Shown: positions 42,898 through 50,795 of the stretch, piece by piece
Numbering within the stretch: position 1 is the stretch's first letter
Layout of the letters: each line of letters opens with the position of its first letter
Assembly: GCF_002257645.1 (NCBI RefSeq)
Contig: NZ_NQMO01000005.1
Span: 372,001 to 436,000 of the forward strand
Direction: 5' to 3'
DNA from: Paenibacillus sp. XY044
GTDB lineage: Bacteria; Bacillota; Bacilli; Paenibacillales; Paenibacillaceae
DNA length: 64,000 nt
Translations under genes and position numbers: made by a program
The notes under the pieces: generated by a model
Told to the model about the DNA's origin: nothing
The model's database searches: none
What the model saw: the letters and a program-made list of their open reading frames with translations, nothing else

Positions 42898-43034
42898 CGT
42901 GGTTATTCGTATTATAATTCCTGTCTGGTGGGCCTTACAACGATTTCATTGACGCCGTTTACGGCGGCTTGGATATAGCATAGGCAATGGAGTGAGCGAT
43001 GGCGCTGAATTTTCGGCTCCAATCGCGTTCGGGG

Positions 43035-43436
43035 TTATCCCGCTTGAATCTGGCTCCTCATCGTCACCATGTCGATCCAGCCGCGGTGTTCGGCGATTTT
43101 GCCGTCCGTAAGACGGTACTGGCGGTACAGCGTCACATTCATCGTGCGTCCGGTCGGTGCGGTGCCGAAGAACACACCCAGATGGGTGCCCCGGACCGTC
43201 ATCCGAACGAGAACCTTGTCGCCCTCGGCGATGATTTCTTCTACCGTATACTGCTTATCCGGAAAAGCTTCCAAAATTTTTGCAGCAAACTGCTTCAGCC
43301 CTTCTTTCGATTGATAGCTGAGCTCCCGATAGTCCTCTGTCGTGAAGGTATCCGCCGCATTCAGATCGTTTGCGTTCCAGAACGCCTGAATAAAGGCCTC
43401 AATCACCTCGGTGTTTTTTTGCTCGGTCGTTGTCAT
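43035..43436 (-). CDS. SnoaL-like ester-cyclase family protein (copy 1)
   Basis: A 133-residue NTF2-like/SnoaL fold protein (TEVIEAFIQAFWNANDL ... FPDKQYTVEEIIAEGDKVLVRM ... GRTMNVTLYRQYRLTDGKIAEHRGWID). Such proteins bind or cyclise small polyketide-like molecules, but most are uncharacterised. ATG 43436 lies nine bases after GAGGAG; ATG 43445 is too close. It lies 49 bp after a paralogue with the same ribosome-site layout (AGGAGATGGAC-GAT), so the pair arose by duplication. Confidence 0.87.
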   Translation of the reverse strand: MTTTEQKNTEVIEAFIQAFWNANDLNAADTFTTEDYRELSYQSKEGLKQFAAKILEAFPDKQYTVEEIIAEGDKVLVRMTVRGTHLGVFFGTAPTGRTMNVTLYRQYRLTDGKIAEHRGWIDMVTMRSQIQAG

Positions 43437-43484
43437 ATCGTCCATCTCCTCTAATTTATATTGGCCGTATCGTTCCAGGTGACC

Positions 43485-43835
43485 TCAGGCACCCGCTTGC
43501 AGCTGGGGGAGCAGCGTACCGGTGTCAAACCAGCCGAAACGATGAGTGATCCGCCCCTCTTGAAACGTGAACTCGTGGAACTGCGTGATGCGGACCGCTT
43601 TCCCCGTGGCGGGATTACCGGCAAACGATCCGGTATGCTTGCCCGTGATGAGGACTCTTGCGATGATCTTCTCTCCCTGGACGATCACGTCATCCACTTC
43701 GTATTGACGGTCCGTAAAGGCCTCTTCCAGTTGACCGATGAATCCTTGCCCCGTTTGGCTCAACGTCCCTTCATTCCATGCCTCTTCAATCCACTTTACT
43801 GCCGCTTCTACTTGCTGCTGCCGCGTTGTGTTCAT
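43485..43835 (-). CDS. SnoaL-like ester-cyclase family protein (copy 2)
   Basis: A 116-residue NTF2-like protein (AVKWIEEAWNEG; EEAFTDRQYEVDDVIVQGEKIIARV; GKAVRITQFHEFTFQEGRITHRFGW) related to the next gene downstream. It is shorter at the N-terminal helix. AGGAGA precedes ATG 43835. Upstream at 43911-43926 is a palindrome matching the operators of the ArsR-SRPBCC regulator, which suggests control by that protein. Confidence 0.87.
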   Translation of the reverse strand: MNTTRQQQVEAAVKWIEEAWNEGTLSQTGQGFIGQLEEAFTDRQYEVDDVIVQGEKIIARVLITGKHTGSFAGNPATGKAVRITQFHEFTFQEGRITHRFGWFDTGTLLPQLQAGA

Positions 43836-43910
43836 ATCGGTCCATCTCCTTTTTGTTTGTCATATTTCAAATCCTTCGGCGTACATCCGCTTCATGATTG
43901 ATTTTATTAT

Positions 43911-43926
43911 GTTACCATTTAGTCAC
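43911..43926. promoter_or_regulatory. ArsR-type operator copy 3, upstream of the SnoaL pair
   Basis: GTTACCATTTAGTCAC has the same GTNAC-N6-GTNAC outline as the two sites at 44587 and 44623, with a less symmetric centre. It is 76 bp before the SnoaL start. Confidence 0.6.
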
Positions 43927-43950
43927 ATATTGTACAAAAAAATACGCCGA

Positions 43951-44502
43951 CTATCCGATTACTGCTGCCGCCTCGGTTGAAAGCAGCCGGGTCACCTTTA
44001 TGAATTGCCCAAGAACCGCGGCGGCCCGTTCTCTCACTCCAGCATCCAAAGGCACGCCATCCGGACCAAACTCATTCGATCCGTACCCCACGGAAATCCA
44101 TTCCGGGCAATTAACGCCATGCAGGTTCCGGACGATCGTCTGCAGATGCGTCAGCGAACTGATACCAAGCGGCCCTCCTGCCGAGCTTACGGAAAGAACC
44201 GGCTTTCCTTCCACATGTCCCGGCGTCAAATAATCCAGGGCATTTTTCAGCACGCCCGAGATGGAGCCGTGATATTCCGGTGTTGCCAAAACCAGCGCAT
44301 CCGCCGCAATGATCTCATTTTGCAGCCGTACGGCACCCGGATTTGGTCCCGCTACCGGCGAATACAGCGGCAGCTGAAGCTCCCTCATATCCACGAACGA
44401 AACCGTAATTCCGCTGCTGCCCAGCAGGCTCTTCAGATAACGAAGGAGCTTGGTGCTCACGGATCCTTCATGGTTGCTTCCGGCAATTAATGTTACTTTC
44501 AT
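43951..44502 (-). CDS. NADPH-dependent FMN reductase
   Basis: A 183-residue flavodoxin-fold reductase of the azoreductase/chromate reductase type. VTLIAGSNHEGSVSTKLLRY is the FMN phosphate loop, ATPEYHGSISGVLKNALDYL the flavin-ring loop. It reduces flavin, quinones or azo/nitro compounds with NADPH. AAAGGAGATG precedes ATG 44502. It is divergent from the ArsR-SRPBCC regulator, with two palindromes between them, so it is probably induced when that repressor is released. Confidence 0.92.
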   Translation of the reverse strand: MKVTLIAGSNHEGSVSTKLLRYLKSLLGSSGITVSFVDMRELQLPLYSPVAGPNPGAVRLQNEIIAADALVLATPEYHGSISGVLKNALDYLTPGHVEGKPVLSVSSAGGPLGISSLTHLQTIVRNLHGVNCPEWISVGYGSNEFGPDGVPLDAGVRERAAAVLGQFIKVTRLLSTEAAAVIG

Positions 44503-44586
44503 CTCTTACATCTCCTTTGGATTCCCCTGCGCTGCATCCGGTCCTGACGGCCGCCGGCTGACAAACGAAACGGGGTATGATAATAT

Positions 44587-44602
44587 GTGACTATATTGTC
44601 AC
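44587..44602. promoter_or_regulatory. ArsR-type operator copy 1
   Basis: GTGACTATATTGTCAC (arms GTGAC/GTCAC) lies 85 bp before the FMN reductase start and 36 bp centre-to-centre from copy 2. Confidence 0.75.
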
Positions 44603-44604
44603 TC

Positions 44605-44633
44605 TTGATGAGATTATAATACGTTACTATATA
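44605..44633 (+). promoter_or_regulatory. Promoter of the ArsR-SRPBCC gene
   Basis: TTGATG (44605-44610) and TATATA (44628-44633) are 17 bp apart; the -10 lies inside operator copy 2, which fits autorepression. Confidence 0.6.
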
Positions 44634-44638
44634 GTAAC
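44623..44638. promoter_or_regulatory. ArsR-type operator copy 2
   Basis: GTTACTATATAGTAAC is a perfect 16-bp palindrome overlapping the -10 of the regulator gene. Confidence 0.82.
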
Positions 44639-44694
44639 ATGTCAAGGGCATTGTTCCGCTTTTTTCTATGCATGTGGTAAAGGAGGTGTTACGA

Positions 44695-45465
44695 TTGGAG
44701 GACAATCTAGTATTTAAAGCGCTCGCCGACCCTACACGCCGCACCCTTCTGGACCTGCTGCAGGCGCACGACGGACGGACGCTGAACGACTTGTGCGCCC
44801 CGCTTGACATGTCCCGGTTCGGCGTAATGAAGCATCTGAATCTGCTGGAGGAAGCCGGACTCATTACAACAAGAAAGGTCGGCCGGGAAAAGCTGCACTA
44901 CCTCAATGCCGTACCCATCCGCCAAATATACGAGCGATGGGTCAGCAAATACGCCGAACCTTGGGCGGCGGGATTAACATCACTTCAATTCGAATTGGAG
45001 CGTGAGACGCAAATGGAAACCAAACCGAAGCATGTCAACCGGATCGCCATCAAATCAAGTCCCGAGCAGGTGTGGCAGGCGATGACCGACCCGGCCAAAA
45101 CGACAAAGTTTTGGTTCAACTGTGCCATTCATTCCACCTGGGAAATCGGCTCTTCCTTTGAGCTGCTGGGGCCGGAGGGGGAAAAGAAGGTCGAGGGAAT
45201 CATCCTTGAGCTGGACCGTCCGCATAAGCTGTCCGTGAGCTGGCAGTTTATAAATCTCCCCGGCACGGAGAACGATACGGCTTCCCGCGTCACGTGGGAG
45301 ATCGCCCCGCATGCGGAAATCCCCGGCGTCACGCTCGTCACGGCGGTCCATGACGAATTTGAACAGGCGCTCTCTACCGCGGGCGTGCTGGAGAACGGCC
45401 TGCCGCTCGTCCTTTCAGGAATGAAAACCTTCCTGGAAACGGGGACTACGCTGGAGGATATCTGA
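44695..45465 (+). CDS. ArsR-type regulator fused to an SRPBCC (AHSA1-like) domain
   Basis: A 256-residue fusion. The N-terminal ArsR-type winged helix (about 1-85: FKALADPTRRTLLDLLQAHDG; MSRFGVMKHLNLLEEAGLI) is followed by an SRPBCC/AHSA1-type hydrophobic-cavity domain (about 110-250: RIAIKSSPEQVWQAMTDPAKT; ILELDRPHKLSVSWQF). The start is TTG 44695, eight bases after AGGAGG; the upstream ATG 44668 has no site. The SRPBCC domain could bind a hydrophobic ligand and so control DNA binding. Three similar palindromes suggest that it controls itself, the FMN reductase and the SnoaL pair. Confidence 0.9.
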   Translation: MEDNLVFKALADPTRRTLLDLLQAHDGRTLNDLCAPLDMSRFGVMKHLNLLEEAGLITTRKVGREKLHYLNAVPIRQIYERWVSKYAEPWAAGLTSLQFELERETQMETKPKHVNRIAIKSSPEQVWQAMTDPAKTTKFWFNCAIHSTWEIGSSFELLGPEGEKKVEGIILELDRPHKLSVSWQFINLPGTENDTASRVTWEIAPHAEIPGVTLVTAVHDEFEQALSTAGVLENGLPLVLSGMKTFLETGTTLEDI

Positions 45466-45532
45466 TTTTCAGAAATCGGTGAAAAAGGCAGCCCGGATAC
45501 CGTGTATCCCATGCGCACTTTAAAGTATTTCA

Positions 45533-45567
45533 AGCCCAGTCGCGACTGCCCGCGAGTGGGTTTTTTC
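45533..45567 (+). terminator. Terminator of the ArsR-SRPBCC gene
   Basis: CCCAGTCGCG pairs with CGCGAGTGGG (one mismatch) around 6 nt, followed by TTTTTTCG. Confidence 0.82.
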
Positions 45568-45751
45568 GTACGGTTTTATCGACAAGCTTTGTAATGCAGG
45601 CTCATAGCTGGTCTTATCAGAACATTGATAACTTTTATGCCTTTCAAGGCGTTGTTATAAAAAGATGGCAGCAAACGTCTTAAGAGGTTGATTGATTGCA
45701 CCTGCTTATGTAGCAGATGACCAAAAGTGATTGAGAAGGGAGTTGAATGCT

Positions 45752-45991
45752 ATGATGAGCGCTATTGGCATGGGGGGCCTGGTGGCTGTTCTGGTGATGT
45801 GGGGGGTTTTTGCGCTGATCTTCTTTTTACTGGTCCGGCTGGCCGTGGACAAATCCAATATGCGTACCGAGCTGCGGCATCTACGCCGGGAGGTCCGGGA
45901 GCTGAAATCCTTGATCCAGAACCAACGGAATGAACCAAATACCCATACAGATCCTAACCTCTACAACCCCTCCGGAGATCCATGGGAATAG
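45752..45991 (+). CDS. Small membrane protein with coiled-coil tail
   Basis: A 79-residue protein: one membrane helix (GGLVAVLVMWGVFALIFFLL) followed by a basic/acidic coiled coil (DKSNMRTELRHLRREVRELK) and a polar tail. ATG 45752 has AAGGGAG nine bases upstream. It resembles small DUF4083-type membrane proteins, but this is not certain. It stands alone between two terminators. It could be an assembly factor or a scaffold. Confidence 0.75.
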   Translation: MMSAIGMGGLVAVLVMWGVFALIFFLLVRLAVDKSNMRTELRHLRREVRELKSLIQNQRNEPNTHTDPNLYNPSGDPWE

Positions 45992-46054
45992 TCTGATAGC
46001 ACTTGATAAGCCTCCTCCGTAAATTTGTGAGGCGTTAAATTAAAGTCGCATCAT

Positions 46055-46088
46055 TTAACCTCTGCTTTTTACGCAGAGGTTTTTTTGC
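46055..46088 (+). terminator. Terminator of the small membrane protein gene
   Basis: AACCTCTGC-TTTTTAC-GCAGAGGTT followed by TTTTTG, about 65 nt past the stop. Confidence 0.88.
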
Positions 46089-46244
46089 TGAGGAATTCCC
46101 TTTGGATTGTTCAGAATCTGTTCAGATGACTCTAGTAGAGTGTCATTATGTGTCGAAAATTAGGAATTTGGTCTTATCTAACTTTTAGTTATTTAGTACC
46201 AACGACACAGCATTCACACACCTAAGGAGGTCAAAAAGAACAAC

Positions 46245-49200
46245 ATGATGCGCTCTATCAAATTCAAACCGCTTCTTCTCGTCATCTGTATACTGATCGC
46301 AACGCTTCAGCCAATGACAGGTGCCGTCTACGCCGACCCCACTGGCTCCGAGGACAGATGGGTAACGTACAAGATTGATAATTTCAGCAACTCCAAGCAG
46401 GTCGGCTTGTTCGCGTTGAACGGTCAGTCCCGCATTGTAACGGACACCAGGGACCGCCAAATCCTACGCCTGACAGAGGCTCAGGGAAATCAATTCGGTA
46501 CCGCATTTAATAAAAAACTAATCGCAGCGGGTAACCATTATTCCTTCAGCACCTTCTTTAAATTCCGCCTCAATGGGGATAACCGGAAAAGTTCACCCGC
46601 AGATGGAATTACGTTCACAGTTCAAGCCCAATCCAACAATGCCGGGAGTGTCGGCCAGGGTATTGGATACGGGGGAATTACCCCGAGTTTTGCCGTGAAA
46701 TATGATACTTACAAAAATGCCAGCCCGGTCAACGATCCTTCGGCAAACTATATTGGATTAGCTATGAATGGTGACGTAAACAATACTAATCCTACCTGGT
46801 ATACAACCAACCTGAACGATATTAGCTTATCGGGCGGAGAAGACTTATATTCCTGGATCGATTACGATGGTGAGAACAAAGTCGTCAAGGTCTACCTCAG
46901 CCAAAATGAGAATCGCCCGGAGACCCCCGTTCTGCAAACATCCAATATTGATTTAGATAATATTTTCAAAGGATTACCTGGCGTTTACGCCGGCTTTACT
47001 TCAGCTACCGGCGGATCCATGGAGACGCATGATATCGTTTCCTGGTATTTCACGAATACGCCGGAACCCATCGATACTGCAAACCCAAGCTACGTATATA
47101 AACAAGCGCCGACAAGCGTTAAGATCAAAGCCGTTCCAACCGGCGAATCCGGTATATATACCGTGATCGGCACCGCACTAGATCCAGACGGTAACCCGGT
47201 GCCAAAGGCCCCCCTCACTTTTTCAACCCTTAGTGGAGTACTCGCCGAGACGCAATTCGTCGCTGACGAAAGTGGCCAGGCGGAAACCACTTGGGATCTA
47301 GATTCCGCGCCCCCAACAGGAATCATTAAGGTCGTAACCGTAGGAGGAGCTTATGCAGAGGCCGCAATTCCGACGGCTCCGACTCTAACCAGAGGAGATA
47401 CACCTGAAACAGGTAACATTCTGAAGTGGGATACCGTTCCAGGTGCTACCCACTACAATGTTTACAAGGATGGAGTTTTACTCGCATCCGATGTAACAGG
47501 CACACAGTACGAGGTTAGCGGCGTAACGCCAGAGGATCCCGCCCGGTTCACGGTAACGGCTGTGGTAGAGACCGGTGAAGGTACCATGGAATCTCCCCCT
47601 TCCAATGAAGTTGAGCTTCCTGTCGACTTTGGTCTCCGGCTGGATCAGCAATTGTATGAGTTAAAACTGACAGAAACGCATCAAACCGTCGTTACATCGG
47701 TATACTCTGGCGAAGACGCAACCGACGTGACGCTGGATCCGAATACGGTTATTAGCATTACGGACCCCAACGTAGCGACCATCGATGAGAACGGATTAAT
47801 TACCGCCGTAGGTGCAGGCACCACAGTTATTAAAGCGGTATATAACGATAAAACCGCCGAGGCAACGATTAAGGTAACGATTGACCCACCTACTTTGCAA
47901 GTCGGCAACGAAACCTCAACCAGTGCCGAACTGACCTGGAGTGCTGTTCCGGGTGCCGAAAAGTATAACCTGTATGATGATGCAGGCAACCCCGTTGCCA
48001 AGGATCTGACGGATCTCCATTTCGCCCTGACAGGATTGAAACCGGAGACCACACAATCCTACAAGATCACATCGGTCAGCAACGGCATCGAATCGGATCC
48101 GTCTGCACCTGTGAGTGTAACGACGATAGCATCCAGCCTGCGCGACCTGTTGATCGATCCATCCAGCGTGACACTTCAACCAGGAGAACAGCATACGCCC
48201 AAAGTGACCGCGGTAACGGCAGCCGATGAAAGCATCCATGATGTAACCGGCGCAGCAACGTATACGTCCTCCAATCCGGATGTGGCAACTGTGGATGCCA
48301 ACGGCAAAGTTACTGCCGTATCGCCGGGTGTGGCACAGATTACCGCATCCTATGACGGAAAGACGGTTACCGAAACTGTATATGTTCGGGATCGGGATCA
48401 AGAACAGCAGTACAAGGTGGAACTCACCGTAACACCTGACAGCGTGCTCGCCGATGGCAAAACTCCGGTGACCGTTACAGCCAAGGTAACCGATGACCAA
48501 GGAAATCCTGCGGCTAACGTGCCGGTGACGTTTACCCTTGACAGCGGGGATAGCATCCAAAAGGTCACGGACGAAAAGGGCTCAGCCGTTTGGGAATATA
48601 CTCCTGAGGCCTTGTCCGGCACGACGCCGATTCACCACACGGTTACGGTCCAAACGAAGGATGGCAATGACAACCCGAATGCCCAAGCCAGCATTGGCAT
48701 CGATTATTATCCGGCTGCCATTGACGGAATCATTATCGACCAAGTCAGCGGCAAACCGGTCGCAGGTGCAACCATTATCGTGAAATCCGATTTCAATAAT
48801 GACGGCATCATTGATTATTCCACCGAGGTAACGACTGGCGAAGACGGTTCATACCAAATTCCGGTCCCTCGCGGGGATTATAAATACGTCCTGGACATTC
48901 AAACTCCGGTTCAAGTAGGCGGTCAACAAGCCGTCTTGACCCAAACCAAGGGAGTTACGATCGGCACCATTCAGACGGGAGAAATCATTAAGCCCGTCAA
49001 CGCGCTGAACGGACAGCTGTTCATCGCTCCGCCTGCCGGCAGTTCTTCTAATCCTACCGTAGGAGCTCTATTCGGTAATGGAACAGCCTTTGCTGTTCTA
49101 AAAGGCCTGGACGGCAGCAATTTCGAGCAACAGCTCCCAATCAACGAAGACGGAACGTTCTCGTTGGACAATGTTCCTAAAGGCAAATACGAAGTGACGT

Positions 49201-50717
49201 ATCAGCTTACTACATCAGGTGGAGAGACGCTTGCGGGACCTTCTTCCATTGTGAACATCAATTTCACCGAAGATGGACAAACCAGCATTGTCTATTCCTT
49301 GATTGATCCTTACGGTGTCGTCACCGACTCGTCCAACGGATCCGTATTGAGCGGCGTTGACGTTCAGCTGTATTGGGCAGATACAGACCTCAACAAGCAA
49401 AAGGGACGCACGCCGAATGCTCTCGTTTCCCTGCCGGGTCTTCCAGGATTTGCTCCTAACGAAAACGCCAATCCGCAGGATACGGATGCAGCAGGCGAAT
49501 ACGCGTGGATGGTCTATCCTGAAGGCGACTACTACATCATTGCGAAAAAAGCAGGATATTACACCTACGATACTCGTCAGACCAAGCCAAATGCGGACGG
49601 AGCCGACAGCTACATTAAAGACGGCATTATTCATGTCGGACAAAGCATCGTCGCTTTTGACTTTGCCATGCAGTCGCTGCCTAAGAGCAGCTCAGGCAGC
49701 GGAAGTACAAGCGCATCGGCCCCTGCCCCTCAAGGGGATCTAGCCCTGAATTTGTCGATCGACAAAAATCAGGTAAAGGAAGGCGCGACATCGACCATTA
49801 CGATCGATTACAACAACCGGACCAGCTCTGCCGTGAACGGTGCGGTCGTTAAGGTCACCCTACCAGAAGGAACGGAACTTGTTAATGCAGGTGGCGGTAC
49901 GGTCGAAGGCAGAACCGTATCCTGGAACGTCTCCAGCTTACCCGCCGGTGGTACCGGAAGCTTCAAAATTGAAGTGAAATGGGGACTGATCCAAGCCGAA
50001 CAGGCCACCTATAAGCTGGATGGCCAGCTTCTGGCGGGAGGCACCAGCAAAAATGCTTCCGTCTATGTCCAAGTTTTCTCCGACCGTTTCGGACAATTGA
50101 AGCATCAGCGTTATATTCTCGGCTATCCAGACGGCAAATTCCATTCGGCCGGTTCTTTGAGCAGGGCCGAGCTGGCAGCCATCGTCGCTCGTTTGTCGGG
50201 CGAAACACCAACAGGTACATCGACGTTTAAGGATATCCGCGAAGGGCACTGGGCAGCGGGCTACATTCAAGTGGCAACGTCCCAAGGGTATTTCAACGGC
50301 TATGCGGACAACACATTCCGTCCGGATGCCCCGGTTACCCGCGGTGAGCTGGCTTCCGTGCTTTCCAGATTCCTGAAGATAGACAATGCTCCGGCCGTTA
50401 ACCGTCATTTCACGGATCTGGACGGAAATTGGGCAGCGAATGCCATCGAAGCACTGTACCGGAACAATCTCCTCTCCGGTTATCCGGACGGCAAGTTCCG
50501 GCCGAACAACCAGATCACCCGGGCGGAAGCGGTGACCCTGATGAACAGAGCGTTATACCGCGGACCTCTGACCGGCTTGGATCCGGTATTCCCGGATGTG
50601 GACAAGAGCTTCTGGGCCTTCGGCGACGTGCAGGAAGCGACGGTTTCCCACGTGTCCACACGCAGCGATGAAGGTTCCGAGGTTTGGCAAGCCATCCTTG
50701 AGGATGACGTTAAGTAG
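46245..50717 (+). CDS. Large lectin/Ig-like surface protein with SLH anchor
   Basis: A 1490-residue exported multidomain protein. A signal peptide (1-30) is followed by an L-type lectin-like domain (about 33-275: FGTAFNKKLIAAGNHYSFST; DGITFTVQAQS; IGLAMNGD; GVYAGFTSATGG), a Big_1-type module, two FN3 modules alternating with two Big_2 modules, a second Big_1 module, two carboxypeptidase-regulatory/CnaB-like modules and a DUF11-like module. Three SLH repeats near 1280-1470 (GYPDGKF, GYADNTF, GYPDGKF) bind pyruvylated cell-wall polymer. The AAGGAGG site is about 14 bases before ATG, a long spacing. Probable role: carbohydrate-binding adhesin on the S-layer. Confidence 0.93.
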   Translation: MMRSIKFKPLLLVICILIATLQPMTGAVYADPTGSEDRWVTYKIDNFSNSKQVGLFALNGQSRIVTDTRDRQILRLTEAQGNQFGTAFNKKLIAAGNHYSFSTFFKFRLNGDNRKSSPADGITFTVQAQSNNAGSVGQGIGYGGITPSFAVKYDTYKNASPVNDPSANYIGLAMNGDVNNTNPTWYTTNLNDISLSGGEDLYSWIDYDGENKVVKVYLSQNENRPETPVLQTSNIDLDNIFKGLPGVYAGFTSATGGSMETHDIVSWYFTNTPEPIDTANPSYVYKQAPTSVKIKAVPTGESGIYTVIGTALDPDGNPVPKAPLTFSTLSGVLAETQFVADESGQAETTWDLDSAPPTGIIKVVTVGGAYAEAAIPTAPTLTRGDTPETGNILKWDTVPGATHYNVYKDGVLLASDVTGTQYEVSGVTPEDPARFTVTAVVETGEGTMESPPSNEVELPVDFGLRLDQQLYELKLTETHQTVVTSVYSGEDATDVTLDPNTVISITDPNVATIDENGLITAVGAGTTVIKAVYNDKTAEATIKVTIDPPTLQVGNETSTSAELTWSAVPGAEKYNLYDDAGNPVAKDLTDLHFALTGLKPETTQSYKITSVSNGIESDPSAPVSVTTIASSLRDLLIDPSSVTLQPGEQHTPKVTAVTAADESIHDVTGAATYTSSNPDVATVDANGKVTAVSPGVAQITASYDGKTVTETVYVRDRDQEQQYKVELTVTPDSVLADGKTPVTVTAKVTDDQGNPAANVPVTFTLDSGDSIQKVTDEKGSAVWEYTPEALSGTTPIHHTVTVQTKDGNDNPNAQASIGIDYYPAAIDGIIIDQVSGKPVAGATIIVKSDFNNDGIIDYSTEVTTGEDGSYQIPVPRGDYKYVLDIQTPVQVGGQQAVLTQTKGVTIGTIQTGEIIKPVNALNGQLFIAPPAGSSSNPTVGALFGNGTAFAVLKGLDGSNFEQQLPINEDGTFSLDNVPKGKYEVTYQLTTSGGETLAGPSSIVNINFTEDGQTSIVYSLIDPYGVVTDSSNGSVLSGVDVQLYWADTDLNKQKGRTPNALVSLPGLPGFAPNENANPQDTDAAGEYAWMVYPEGDYYIIAKKAGYYTYDTRQTKPNADGADSYIKDGIIHVGQSIVAFDFAMQSLPKSSSGSGSTSASAPAPQGDLALNLSIDKNQVKEGATSTITIDYNNRTSSAVNGAVVKVTLPEGTELVNAGGGTVEGRTVSWNVSSLPAGGTGSFKIEVKWGLIQAEQATYKLDGQLLAGGTSKNASVYVQVFSDRFGQLKHQRYILGYPDGKFHSAGSLSRAELAAIVARLSGETPTGTSTFKDIREGHWAAGYIQVATSQGYFNGYADNTFRPDAPVTRGELASVLSRFLKIDNAPAVNRHFTDLDGNWAANAIEALYRNNLLSGYPDGKFRPNNQITRAEAVTLMNRALYRGPLTGLDPVFPDVDKSFWAFGDVQEATVSHVSTRSDEGSEVWQAILEDDVK

Positions 50718-50749
50718 TCAGCATCAAGAAACATCCGAGTACTCAGCAA

Positions 50750-50788
50750 AATAAAAAAGATGCCAGCTAGCACTGGCATCCTTTTTTC
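50750..50788. terminator. Bidirectional terminator between the SLH protein and MHYT protein genes
   Basis: AAAAAAGATGCCAG-CTAGC-ACTGGCATCCTTTTTT serves both converging genes. Confidence 0.9.
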
Positions 50789-50795
50789 ATTATAT

